Shown piece by piece: positions 51,801-61,900 of a stretch of DNA of 64,000 nucleotides. The position numbers and the translations under genes are program-made. The notes below the pieces were generated by a model. That model was not told where the DNA came from. It searched no databases and saw nothing but the letters and a program-made list of their open reading frames with translations. Position 1 is the stretch's first letter. Every line of letters begins with the position of its first letter. Source of the DNA: JAAYUD01 sp963676865. GTDB taxonomy: Bacteria; Bacteroidota; Bacteroidia; Bacteroidales; Bacteroidaceae. Location: assembly GCA_963676865.2 (NCBI GenBank), contig CAXXSS010000004.1, positions 247,851 to 311,850 on the forward strand, read 5' to 3'.

Positions 51801-53356
51801 ATAGTGAGTTGGTAGTAGCTAAAAAGACGGGTAGGGTACAGGTAGGAGTAAAGACGGATAACGCTTCACGCGAAGCGGTGCCGGTTTATAACAACTTGGC
51901 GCAGGCACAGGAGAAAGCGGCTAAATCGGCTGATGATTATGCTAAGGCTGGAAATAACCTACAAAAAGCTGTTAAAACGACCTCCTCGTTATTGAAAGAC
52001 ATAACGTCTAAAATAGACGCTATCGGTAACTCGATTGGTGGGATGGTCGGTAATATGATAAGCCTGATAGGTCAAGTCGGATCCACCGTAATAGATGCGG
52101 TTGAGGGGTTTGCTACCGTCGACAAAACCGCTTCTGCTTCCATACAGGCACTTGAAAAAGCATCCGTAATACTTACTATCATATCTACCGCAGTTCAGGT
52201 ATTTAATAAGATTAGTTCGATGTTCGGCGCTGATTACTCGGGTTATGAGGCGATGAAATCCAAGTATGAAGCACTCGTTAAGGTATGGGATGATCTGATA
52301 GCAAAGAAAAAGGAATATATAAATGAATCGTACGGCACGGAAATAAGCAAAACGGAACAGGAGATACAGGCGACATTAAGAAAAGAAATAGAGGCATATC
52401 AAACGCTTGGTAAGGCAAGACTTAATGCTGGATCATCCAGATTCTCCCATACTATTGGATATAGAATGGCAGACCAAACATCGGAGAACGATTGGAAAAA
52501 TATAGCGTCTTCTCTTGGGTGGACAGAGGGTTACGCAAAGAATATAATAGGTACCGGTAGAATGACAGGGCTGTTTGACTTAACGGCTGACCAATTAAAA
52601 AAATTAAAAGATGGCAACCAGGTATGGTGGGCTCAATTAGATAATGACGTAAAGACTTATTTGGAAGATATTATCAATGCGAACGATGCGGCTAGCGAGG
52701 CATTCAAAGACGCCGAAACTAAAATGAATGGAACATCTTTCAGTGACTTCATAGACAACTTCGAGAGTATGTTGGAAGATATGGGTTCAGACACCGACAC
52801 ATTCAGTAAAGATTGGGAGAAAAAGATGGAGAAATCCATCATCAGCGCACTAATAGTTGGAAAGTATAAATCACAACTTCAAAACCTCTATGATTCATGG
52901 TATTCGGCTGCCAATAGTGATAATTCAATCACCTCGGCAGAATATCAAACACTGCAAGAACAGTGGGACGCTATCATGAACTCGGCTCTTGAAGAAAGAA
53001 ACAATCTGATGAAGTTATACGGATGGACCAACACCGATCGTTCGGGTTCAACCGCTAGTACTGTTCAAGCATCGCAGGAAAGCGTAGACATACTTACAGG
53101 TATAGATACCAATATTGAGCAGCATACATATACGATAGTGGGACTAATGCCGATACTTATTGCGAATAGTTCGAAAGCCCTCGAGCATTTGGCAGGTATA
53201 GAGACCAATACGAGAGAAGCCAATGGTAAGATAGATGATACCAATAAAAGAATAGATGATACCAATAAAAGAATAGACGATGTAAAGAGCACCGTTGTGT
53301 CCATTAAAACATCTATGGATAATATAGAGACTAGAGGATTAAAGTTAAGACAATAA
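48803..53356 (+). CDS. Tape measure protein, phage R (long)
   Basis: 1517 residues with the TP901-type tape measure core near 75-290 (LLAFGVESDRIMPILKQLGDISAGDSERFQRLSLAYAQ), hydrophobic segments (about 305-330, 370-395, 1075-1125), long coiled coils, and C-terminal 7-residue repeats IDDTNKR. It sets tail length; about 0.15 nm per residue predicts a tail of about 225 nm. 21-bp tandem DNA repeats encode the last heptads. Confidence 0.9.
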   Translation: MANNDDSYIVRLDESGMQESVNKITASFDAIDKAANNTAKRIDSSFSNAGNSADRISDGINRAKDSFSNASRSIETQAQGLTGSLNSIGMAVAGAFTIDKAIEFGKQIIDVRGELESMQVVFENIAGKEKGGALFQGIKDWSFSTPMQINDVAHAGQTLLAFGVESDRIMPILKQLGDISAGDSERFQRLSLAYAQNAAAGKLMGQDLLQMVNAGFNPLQEMSKKTGKSLNDLREEMAKGNISTKMVEDAFAAAAAKGGKFYGTMDAISKKIKGQMSNLKDAVTRAMDEIGSNNESTIAGGIASVRSLVDNYQEVGKVISVLIATYGAYKAAVITVTAVEKAEAFTRLASIQGTTALGLAVDVLRGKIYALNAAIMANPYTYLFTGVVAAMALMVAFSEKTNVAEESLKQWNDRQKDQNKILDEKKQKLSESIDAINDENKTENEKQAVLDSLKKMMPSVFSQYKTWIDLQNHLKDATAAANKELSNQRTMQGVGNLKNDQNALKDWKQFLNVLQNGTGDQGEKMYQMMLKKYPQDFKKRNLSMDKLEDFVKQQISSKQSNIIKDNKAFRPQDNANFEESLSKMNLVQAQATAKFYSNLLQNAEKSGNKFFPEAIALFKSRLNDANTRVQKIITDRGVDFLGKNKAAYEKAQKELVDVVKNRNNRDLYPDENAYKAAYKAAQDKVKSTKTDYEQTGGSTKEDKKAETAAERAAKKAKLEQEREAKAATQRRDTIRKLSLEEGQIRADLQQKISEMEMSAMEEGYAKKRRQLDEDYKKQIQEINKNEAEELNKRIEAEKALFNLNPKNKGKTFNSSSVKLPDSIQSLYDAQRGAAGAGYEEKEKEYNKSVLLEHQDYIDKKADIDKKYNDYITELDRERAEAQKRNDTEAVDHIDRSKSQAQKDYVSDTAKNSLDKLKEDPAYIRAFDDLKNTSTDTLNMLISKFEDTAKAQKDLSPTDLKAYMDIIKQMGDEIGNRDPFAALSKSLNDYRTARDAYNQANSELVVAKKTGRVQVGVKTDNASREAVPVYNNLAQAQEKAAKSADDYAKAGNNLQKAVKTTSSLLKDITSKIDAIGNSIGGMVGNMISLIGQVGSTVIDAVEGFATVDKTASASIQALEKASVILTIISTAVQVFNKISSMFGADYSGYEAMKSKYEALVKVWDDLIAKKKEYINESYGTEISKTEQEIQATLRKEIEAYQTLGKARLNAGSSRFSHTIGYRMADQTSENDWKNIASSLGWTEGYAKNIIGTGRMTGLFDLTADQLKKLKDGNQVWWAQLDNDVKTYLEDIINANDAASEAFKDAETKMNGTSFSDFIDNFESMLEDMGSDTDTFSKDWEKKMEKSIISALIVGKYKSQLQNLYDSWYSAANSDNSITSAEYQTLQEQWDAIMNSALEERNNLMKLYGWTNTDRSGSTASTVQASQESVDILTGIDTNIEQHTYTIVGLMPILIANSSKALEHLAGIETNTREANGKIDDTNKRIDDTNKRIDDVKSTVVSIKTSMDNIETRGLKLRQ

Positions 53357-54228
53357 TGACAGGAAGATTCTACATAGACGGAAAGGACGCATTCACCTAT
53401 TATGGGGTATTCGTTTCACAGGGAGGATATAATGAACTTATTTCTTTCCCCGCCTTAAAATCGCTCTATTCGGTGGACTTTCCAGAAGAGAATGGCGAGC
53501 ACGTGGATCTATTTGCTCCAGTCCTTAATTATCATGAGGTATCAATGCAATTCACAACAGTAGACAAGACAAAGACGGATGCGTTTCTTGCCCTTATTTC
53601 AACAGGTGTTTATCATACCTATTACTTTCATGAAATAGGATTTTCAAGAAGCCTAAGACTTGTTAAGAATGCGGATAGAAATGCCTATACGAAGTCGGAG
53701 ACATTCAAATTGTCATTATGTGAAGACCATCCAATGAGTGGTTATGTTTATTCCGCACCAACCGGTGGAGGAATACCGATAATAAACGGACTTGATTTTT
53801 CGATAGATGGTATTTCTTTGCTATCATACGGATGCTATGCGCTTAAATCAGACATAAAGGTGCAGGCACCCGTTAAAAAGAATCTGCTTGTAGATATAAA
53901 AAGCGTCGGCGGGGCTATATATGACGGTAATGGTAACGTGGTATTGGATAAAAAGGACTTATCTATTAACTGCTGGTCAAGATTTGATACTACCGCAGAA
54001 ATGTGGGTTAATCTGAATGCTCTTATATATAATCTATTAAAGACAACATCAAAGACAAAAGACGGCATCACTTATTCGGATGCAATGAGAACGATTTACA
54101 GCAAAGAAGCTGACAAAACATATCTATGCTATTACGGATCGCTGACTGTAACCAAGTTTGAATTACTGTCAAAAGGTCGTGTATGGCTTGAATTTACTCT
54201 TAAACTTGAATTACCGTGGCAACAATAG
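53356..54228 (+). CDS. Distal tail (Dit)-like protein
   Basis: 290 residues directly after the tape measure, 1-base overlap, beta-rich, no membrane segment. Position and size fit Dit proteins that join tail tube and tip. The start TGRFYIDGKDAFTYYGVFVSQGGY resembles this group. Assigned mainly by position. Confidence 0.7.
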   Translation: MTGRFYIDGKDAFTYYGVFVSQGGYNELISFPALKSLYSVDFPEENGEHVDLFAPVLNYHEVSMQFTTVDKTKTDAFLALISTGVYHTYYFHEIGFSRSLRLVKNADRNAYTKSETFKLSLCEDHPMSGYVYSAPTGGGIPIINGLDFSIDGISLLSYGCYALKSDIKVQAPVKKNLLVDIKSVGGAIYDGNGNVVLDKKDLSINCWSRFDTTAEMWVNLNALIYNLLKTTSKTKDGITYSDAMRTIYSKEADKTYLCYYGSLTVTKFELLSKGRVWLEFTLKLELPWQQ

Positions 54229-57200
54229 CTTTATATAATGTATCGGGCGTTAAGTTATACGACCTAACGGTTACGGATGAAAGCAATTCGTATGCTTCCA
54301 TAATGTCGGATAATATACTGACGCTTAATTTTTCATCGCCTACTTACCTCGACATACCGATCGGATCATACGTAGATTTGTTCGGTGAGAGATATGCACT
54401 GAAAAAAGATGCAGATTATAAGAAGAACGGCAGTAGGGGACACGAGTATACGCTATCACTTGAAACAGGCATCGCAGATATTAAACGTAAGAAAGTACGT
54501 AATACGTCCGATGGTAGACTGACTTTTACGCTTACGGCGAGACCTATTGAACATTTGCAAATAATCATAGATAGTGCTAATGTCCATGATAGCGGATGGA
54601 CGATGGGAAGTTGTATTGATGACAACCCTGTAACGATCAGTTATAATCACACTTTTATTATCGATGCTCTAAATTCGCTGGCAAACGAATGCTCTACCGA
54701 ATTTGAGATAAAAAACAAGGCTATTTCGCTAGGTAAGGTAGAATACAATTTTAATAATCCGCTAGCACTTGGTTACAAAAACGGATTCGAGCCTGGTATA
54801 AAGAAGAGCGAAGAACAAGAACCTTTCGAAATATTATTAATACAGGGGACTAACCGGAACATAGACTATTCCAAATATGGGAACAAAACGCTGTTATTAC
54901 CCAAGTCGCAGCAACTCACATATAACGGTAAAACCTATGAATCACTCGCTGATGGAACAGGTATAAAGATAGCGGGTAAAACTATTAGTACGGGATACGA
55001 GGACAGTCTGGATTGCACAACTATATATCCATCTCGGATTGGTACGGTAAGCGAAGTGATAGCGGTTGATGCTACTAATCATATATACGACTTTACGGAC
55101 ACGTCAATACCGCAAGCTCTGAATTTCAGTAATTATATTATCTCTGGGTCAACGATGACCGTTGTATTTCAAACGGGTATGCTCGCAGGAAAAGGAGAGT
55201 TCGAAGTCGCCTATTTTCATGAGATAGCAGCAGGCAAGAAAGCGCGTCGCTTCGAAATAGTATCACAAGAAATTGACGGTATAACGATGCCCGACCCTAC
55301 GACAGGATTTTTGCCCGCTGCAGGTGATAAATATATCGTCCTCAATATCCAACTTCCCGATGCTTATATCTGTGACAATACAAGCAAGACGGGTGCATCT
55401 TGGGACATGTTTGCAAAAGCAGCAAAATACTTTGATGAACACGGAGGAAAGACGTTTACGCTAAATGCTAATATCGATGGCGTTTGGTCAGGTCGTCGCT
55501 GGGCGTCAATAAAAGACGAATTCATGCTTGGCGGTTATATACAGGTATCAGATACTGAATTTGTATCTTCGCCAACAAAGATCAGGATAACAGGCATAAA
55601 AAGATATGTAAATACCCCATATAAGCCCGAAATAGAGTTATCTAATAAGGTGACTAGCGTAAGCGTATCAAGCTCGCTTGAAAAGGCGTCTCAAAATGAC
55701 GTTGCCATATCAGATAGCGGTATAAGCTCAATTAATTATATAAACAATCAATTAAAAAAATACGTCTCTCTTGCAAACGAAGAGGTTATTACGGGTAAAA
55801 AAACATTTACAGGTGGACTTTTTGCTGATTCCGCAGAGATAGAAGGAGACTTTACCGTAAAAGGAGCTATACATGCAGTTGGTGCTGAATTTTCAGACTT
55901 AGTCAAAGCCGCAGCGATAACTTGCGTGGGATTACTTACTGCCGGCACCATTTCGGCTACTGATATAAATGTAGACGGAACTATTGGCTCTAAAAATTAT
56001 GTTAGCCAAACGACAGGGTGGAGAATTGATAACATAGGCAATTCAGACTTTAGAAAGATATATGCCGATGAATTAGACGTGCAAGCTTTTACCGCGCAGG
56101 TAAGTCAAGTGCTTGCCGGCTCTGATTTTTTAACTAAATCGGTAAGTAAAGCATCATATAATTTTGTTATCCCTAGTTCAGTCGGTGCAACTGCTAGATT
56201 GATAGTAGATGATTTAGAGGGATTCCCCGCTATTCAGTGCTTTGCGAATGGCGATTATATCAGACTTCGCCCGATAAACAGGACAGGAGGTCTAACCGTG
56301 GGTAACGCATACGGAACGGTTGTACTTGATAACGCATACGGAACAAACGGTTTTTTGAATGGAACTCAAGCATACACCTTTACCGCTACTTCCATTTCCA
56401 ACGGTGCAGGTCTTACAATCTATAAAGGCTCGGAAGTTCTTGATTATGGTAAATCGGGCAACGGACTTATTAAAAGAACTGTTCTCGATTCATCGGGTAG
56501 CCCATATATGGATATTGATACCTGGACTGCTAACCCCGCTGTAAATTCAAACTATACTACCCATGTGAGATTAGGTAATTTGGCAGGGTTGGCTAACTGT
56601 TCAGGCTATGGTCTTTACTCTGATAACGTTTTTTTGACCAAATCAATAGTCATTGGAGATTTGACCAAAACGGGTAATTATCTATCTTTCGATACCACCA
56701 ACGGATTAGTTATCAATTTAGGCGGCACCAATATGCTTACGGCTATCAATTCTAAAGTCGCAACAACAGATTACACAGGAGCTACAATAGCTTCGATAAT
56801 CAATCAAAGTGCAACTACCGTAACTATTTCGGCCGCGCACATAGATATAAATGGAGCTGTGTCGTTCAATAGTCTTAATAGTGACGCACAAGCTAGACTT
56901 GATAACAACTTGATATACGCCAATCTTGGCACACAATTATTATCAAATGATTGGACTGTTGGGACGGGAGGGACAACAAATTTCATACAACTTGGGTTAA
57001 CAACAGAAAACTCAAGGATAATGGGGTTAAATCATCTCGGTAAAAATTCTGTTATGTGGCAATGTTCCCCATCGGGGACGGGTGATTACGATGGAGGTTG
57101 GAGCACTCCAAGTAAAATAATTGATAAGACAAAAGTATATAGATTTAGCGTCATAGTTAAAAAAACGCTCGTAAACGGTACATTCTATTTCGGATGTGGG

Positions 57201-58469
57201 AATAATTCTATTTGCACTTTAAACTCAACAACAAAGAGTAGTTCTCCTTTCTTTGTTTCAGATACGTTATCAAATCATTTAGGTAAATGGTTATTGATAA
57301 CAGGTTATGTTTATCCTTATGGTTATACAGGTCTTACGAATGGAAGTGAAGTATGGAATTGTGAGACGGGAGAAAAGATAACCGATATTAATACCTTTTC
57401 ATTCAATTGGGCATCTGATTCGGCAGACGTGGTGAATAGATGCTATCTGTTCGGTGACATGGAAACTACCAACAGATGCTACATGTATAATCCCCGTCTT
57501 GACTTAGTTGATGGAAAAGAACCATCTATTACGAACATGCTTGGTATTACTGCTATTACGAACATATCTTCATCCGCAAAAGACGCATTAGCTATCGGAA
57601 TTGGTTATACTAACTACGCTGCTATGAACACAGAGGCATTAGCGGGTAGAACGGTTATAGTTGGGGGAAAGATAAATACAAATCTATTGGAAGCTAATGT
57701 AATACTTGCAAATGCTTTATCGGCTGGTACAATTACGGCTGGTACGGCTATAATAGACGGACTTAAAGCAACAAATGCAAATATAACTGGAACATTAACT
57801 ACGTTCCTATTATATACTCCATTTAAAAGCATTACTTCAAATAATTATACTATAAATCCATTGGTTGATGGTAATTGCATTTGCATTAAACCCTCATCCA
57901 TAAATTATACTCCTATTCTTACACTCCCTGACGCTTCTTCGTGGGATGGATTGAGGATTTATATAAAGGTTGTAAGACTTACATCTATCGGGGATATTGC
58001 GTTTTCTTTCAGTACAAACATACAATCTGGTGGTTTTAATTTTTCAAAAGACGGAAATCCAATAGGAGGGTATGGCGACACAACTACTTCGTTATTTCCT
58101 ATGCCAGGCGTATATGAATTTGTAGCTATGGATAATAAGTGGATGGCTGTCAATTATCCCGTATCTAATGTTTATGACGTTGGAGAATTATTTCTTACCT
58201 CATTGACATCTTTTAATATAACAAGTCAAAGCACCGTAGTATCTAAAAGCACTACTCAATGCGACATTTATTTACCTACAAATCCTTTTATAGGGCAATG
58301 CGTAGAAATTTTTAGAAGGAATGCAGTAGTAATTGTTCATTCTACTAATTCAAAAGTTATATGGCAGGCTGGTGGTTCGTCTTCCCTAATTCAATTAGGA
58401 GCAACAGGGGATTCGGCTAGATTTAAATATGATGGCGAAATGTGGGATTGTATATATTATAGTATTTAA
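54216..58469 (+). CDS. Tail tip/central fibre protein
   Basis: 1417 residues starting with GTG at 54216 inside the previous gene. The first about 430 residues look like a hub domain; a shaft region follows (about 510-640: VITGKKTFTGGLFADSAEIEG, LLTAGTISATDINVDGTIG), then beta-rich modules with AYGT repeats. The end (about 1200-1417) looks like a separate receptor-binding module. It most likely forms the tail tip and contacts the host. Confidence 0.75.
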   Translation: MATIALYNVSGVKLYDLTVTDESNSYASIMSDNILTLNFSSPTYLDIPIGSYVDLFGERYALKKDADYKKNGSRGHEYTLSLETGIADIKRKKVRNTSDGRLTFTLTARPIEHLQIIIDSANVHDSGWTMGSCIDDNPVTISYNHTFIIDALNSLANECSTEFEIKNKAISLGKVEYNFNNPLALGYKNGFEPGIKKSEEQEPFEILLIQGTNRNIDYSKYGNKTLLLPKSQQLTYNGKTYESLADGTGIKIAGKTISTGYEDSLDCTTIYPSRIGTVSEVIAVDATNHIYDFTDTSIPQALNFSNYIISGSTMTVVFQTGMLAGKGEFEVAYFHEIAAGKKARRFEIVSQEIDGITMPDPTTGFLPAAGDKYIVLNIQLPDAYICDNTSKTGASWDMFAKAAKYFDEHGGKTFTLNANIDGVWSGRRWASIKDEFMLGGYIQVSDTEFVSSPTKIRITGIKRYVNTPYKPEIELSNKVTSVSVSSSLEKASQNDVAISDSGISSINYINNQLKKYVSLANEEVITGKKTFTGGLFADSAEIEGDFTVKGAIHAVGAEFSDLVKAAAITCVGLLTAGTISATDINVDGTIGSKNYVSQTTGWRIDNIGNSDFRKIYADELDVQAFTAQVSQVLAGSDFLTKSVSKASYNFVIPSSVGATARLIVDDLEGFPAIQCFANGDYIRLRPINRTGGLTVGNAYGTVVLDNAYGTNGFLNGTQAYTFTATSISNGAGLTIYKGSEVLDYGKSGNGLIKRTVLDSSGSPYMDIDTWTANPAVNSNYTTHVRLGNLAGLANCSGYGLYSDNVFLTKSIVIGDLTKTGNYLSFDTTNGLVINLGGTNMLTAINSKVATTDYTGATIASIINQSATTVTISAAHIDINGAVSFNSLNSDAQARLDNNLIYANLGTQLLSNDWTVGTGGTTNFIQLGLTTENSRIMGLNHLGKNSVMWQCSPSGTGDYDGGWSTPSKIIDKTKVYRFSVIVKKTLVNGTFYFGCGNNSICTLNSTTKSSSPFFVSDTLSNHLGKWLLITGYVYPYGYTGLTNGSEVWNCETGEKITDINTFSFNWASDSADVVNRCYLFGDMETTNRCYMYNPRLDLVDGKEPSITNMLGITAITNISSSAKDALAIGIGYTNYAAMNTEALAGRTVIVGGKINTNLLEANVILANALSAGTITAGTAIIDGLKATNANITGTLTTFLLYTPFKSITSNNYTINPLVDGNCICIKPSSINYTPILTLPDASSWDGLRIYIKVVRLTSIGDIAFSFSTNIQSGGFNFSKDGNPIGGYGDTTTSLFPMPGVYEFVAMDNKWMAVNYPVSNVYDVGELFLTSLTSFNITSQSTVVSKSTTQCDIYLPTNPFIGQCVEIFRRNAVVIVHSTNSKVIWQAGGSSSLIQLGATGDSARFKYDGEMWDCIYYSI

Positions 58470-58485
58470 TTAAAATATAAAAACA

Positions 58486-58779
58486 ATGAAAGTAGATTTT
58501 TCAAAAGTAGTAGTAAAGGACATCGAGGATAAAGATGTAATAGTAGATGTTTCCCATGAACTCGGTAAAACAATGTACGCAAATGCTTTTCCCGATGAGG
58601 AATTGCAAATAGGTAAAGATATTTATTTCAAAAAAGAAATTGAATTAAATAGACCTCGTGCGGAAGCTATAAAAAAATACTTGCCAAACTTTACGGCAGT
58701 AGTTCGAATGGCTATCTCTCAAATACTTGAAAAAGTAATAGAATCAGACAGCATTGAAAATGCTAAACCTAAAAAATAG
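58486..58779 (+). CDS. Small tail-region protein
   Basis: 97 residues, acidic beta start (VVKDIEDKDVIVDVSHELGKTMY) and helical end. It lies between tip and fibre genes. No family was recognised. Confidence 0.55.
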   Translation: MKVDFSKVVVKDIEDKDVIVDVSHELGKTMYANAFPDEELQIGKDIYFKKEIELNRPRAEAIKKYLPNFTAVVRMAISQILEKVIESDSIENAKPKK

Positions 58780-58785
58780 ACAGTC

Positions 58786-58986
58786 ATGGAAACAAAAGAT
58801 AAGAAACCAAACATCGTATGTGGAACCTCTTTTAGCGGACACTTAGAACTTGACGCTGGTGAAACTAGACTAAACGCTAGCGGTGTTGTTATGCCCGATG
58901 GATCTACTCTTGAAGATACCATCATTAAGCTACAAAACAAAATAGATGATCTCCAAAAAGAGGTTGATGAACTAAAAAATAAGTAA
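58786..58986 (+). CDS. Small coiled-coil tail-region protein
   Basis: 66 residues: a beta-rich first half with GTSFSGHLELDAGETRLNASG, and a C-terminal heptad coiled coil (about 45-66). It ends 3 bases before the fibre start. It may be a small trimeric adaptor for the fibre; inferred. Confidence 0.55.
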   Translation: METKDKKPNIVCGTSFSGHLELDAGETRLNASGVVMPDGSTLEDTIIKLQNKIDDLQKEVDELKNK

Positions 58987-58989
58987 CAT

Positions 58990-61900
58990 ATGAAACAGAT
59001 AAATTATAAATCCGATTTTAAATTCTATCCCTCATTTACCGTAAATGGTAATGCGGTTGACATCCCCACATGTGATTTTGACATCAATCTGATTTCAAGT
59101 TATGAAGCTTTCAAAGCGTCAAGAAGAGGGGATGTATACACTAATTGTAAGATGGTGGATAGTAAGCTAATGATAATAGCAGACAATCACCACCTTTCAG
59201 TTGGCATAGTTAAGATAGAATTTAATGCCTATATTCCTGATGCAGACTTTGCGGATGGAAGTAGAAGAGCCGTAACAATTGCAACTGATCAGATTGAGCT
59301 AGTAATAGGAAATGGTGACGAGGCAACTGATATAGACATACAACTTGCTTTGCAGTATGCCGTTATAGATTGCTATGAAATAGCACAACGTTACGGATAT
59401 ACAGGTACTAAAGAAGAATATTATGCCGCTCTCGTTTCGGTGCCCACTGTTATCCCTTTAGCACAGGAGGCTACGACTAATCTGAACGCACTGAATACTA
59501 CTGTTACAGCCAATGAGGCGATAAGGGTAGATAATGAGAATATACGCAAAATAAACGAAAATACTCGTGTAGAGGATGAGGATACTAGACGATTAAGTGA
59601 AACCGAGAGAGAAACAGCAGAGAATGCAAGAAAAGATAACGAGGCTAGCAGACAAAGCGAAGAGACGAAGAGGATAGACGCCGAGACGGCTAGAGCTTCT
59701 AATGAAACAGATAGGAAGAGTGCAGAGACTGAAAGGGTTAATTCTGAATCCACAAGAGTATTAAATGAAACCCATAGGGGATTTAGCGAAGACGACAGGG
59801 TATTAGAAGAGGCCGCCAGAGTAAGCAACGAATCAAAAAGGGTTTCTGCTGAAAACTTGCGTGTAAGTAATGAAACGGATAGACAGTCGAAAGAAACTGA
59901 AAGATTAAACGCTGAATCGGGAAGAGTAGATGCCGAAAACGGTAGGGAATTAGCAGAGGGGAGTAGAGTTTCTGCTGAAACAAAAAGAGTAAGTGATTTT
60001 TCAGTAATGGAGACCTCCAATGACGCTGCCGTCCTGAACGCCAATAGTGCCGCCGATAACGCAAACGGGAAAGCGACACAGGCTAATGATGCTGCAACGG
60101 CAGCCAACAACGCAGCTACTTCGGCAAACAATGCGGCTGCTGCTGCTAGTGCTCAAACATTCACAGGTTCGGTATACACTAATCCATTTTCAGCTAGTAA
60201 GGCACCTCGCAGGATTGGTGACCATGCCGTAAATACTACTACTTTCGAGATTTGGGAAGCTGTAAGTATGGTTAACGCCACTACGTCTTGGACTCGTATT
60301 AATGCCGGGATGTATGGTGGTACTTTAGCGACAGACTTACATGCTATCACTATTTCTGGCGTAAATACTATTTTGGCAACAGGTCTGAATGTTCCTAATT
60401 CAAATGAAAATTGGTATGTGTTTCACCAGAATTCAAATTCGGGAAATTTGTATGCCTATCAAACGGCTGTCGGATTCACAACAGGAGATAGATATCACGA
60501 AGTCAAACAAAATGGTGTATGGGGAGCATGGGTAAAGGATGAGGCTTTTACGACCGACCGTAAGAATCAATTGGATACCAATACAAATGACATTTCAGAA
60601 CTTAAACTAGGCCAAGGACTTTATTATATGGCGGGGTATGACACTAGCCTAAGCGCTACCCCATTTACATTTAAAGGAAATCAAGTTTGGGCTAGGGATA
60701 TTTCACATATGTATCTTTTTGATATGACTTTAAATTCGAGTCAATTAATGAGACCAATGGGTGAGCTACAAAGAGCTAATTCATTAAGATATGTAGATGG
60801 CACTTTCGCTCCGACGGTTGGAATCACAGAGGCTATGCGTGCTACATGTGATGTAGCGTTATATCTTGATGCCGCTCACGCCAATCAATATTGCGCTGCT
60901 GGTGCATTCAGTGCGACAACTTTCTATAACACCTATGGGATGAATCAGAAACTTTACGACGCATCAGGAAATGAAGTTCGAATCTTAAGACCTTGGGAAA
61001 CGACTTTTACCAATTATCATATGGGACTTGGATTCTCCGAAAAGGTATGGCTATTTGACGGGGTTGGAAATTCGGGTACTACTTGGAAAGGACTAGCCCA
61101 ACACGATATAACTTGGGACGGATTAAGGGGTATACCTCTTGAACGTACGGCTATTAGTCCGTGTCCTGCCACCACAATAGGAAATAAGACACGTAACTTT
61201 TTCTTTTTATATAACACAGGCGATTCAAACACGGTTTCATCGGTCGGTCAAAGCGGGCTATGCACGCTGTTCGCGAATTTGAACAGAACTTTTCCACGAG
61301 TTAACGACATTTCGCAAATATCAAATATGAATTATGCTAGGGCAAATAACCCTACAGTAACGAATCCTTACCCTGTCGCAGAGGGTGGTTATCACGCTTA
61401 TAATGCGGCTATCACAAGAAGAGAAATTTTGTTCGGAACAAATTACTTACACAACCCATCTCTTTTTGGGAGTGGTATTTCATCAAACGACACATGTAAT
61501 AACGAGACTACTTTTTTAGCAAATGGAGGATTTAAATACAAATTATCTTCCGATACGATTTGGAGTTATTGCAATTTCGGATCAAATCCTGCAATGTGTT
61601 ATAACAATGCAGGCGGCGTAACTAACGCTTCTACATGGCTTAATAGTCAATATCCGAAAGAGCAGTGTATGGAGTCTCAAATGGCTGCTTCATTTGCAAA
61701 AGAAACTGGCGTTGCACAGAACACAAACTTTACTTTTTATGGTTCTGTTTATCAATATAGAAATATAATGGGAGTGCTAGGTCTTTCAGATGGGCGAATG
61801 AATGTAATTGTGACAAAGGTTCTTTCACAAACAATTTCAGCCTTTAATGCAAGTGGTCAAGCTGCAAATTACGACATTTCGTGCTGTTTAAGAATGTCAC

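Noticed and set aside
59421..60131. Large leftward open frame of 236 codons
   Set aside because: It lies opposite the heptad-repeat shaft of the fibre gene; low-complexity Ser/Leu sequence is a by-product of the repeats.
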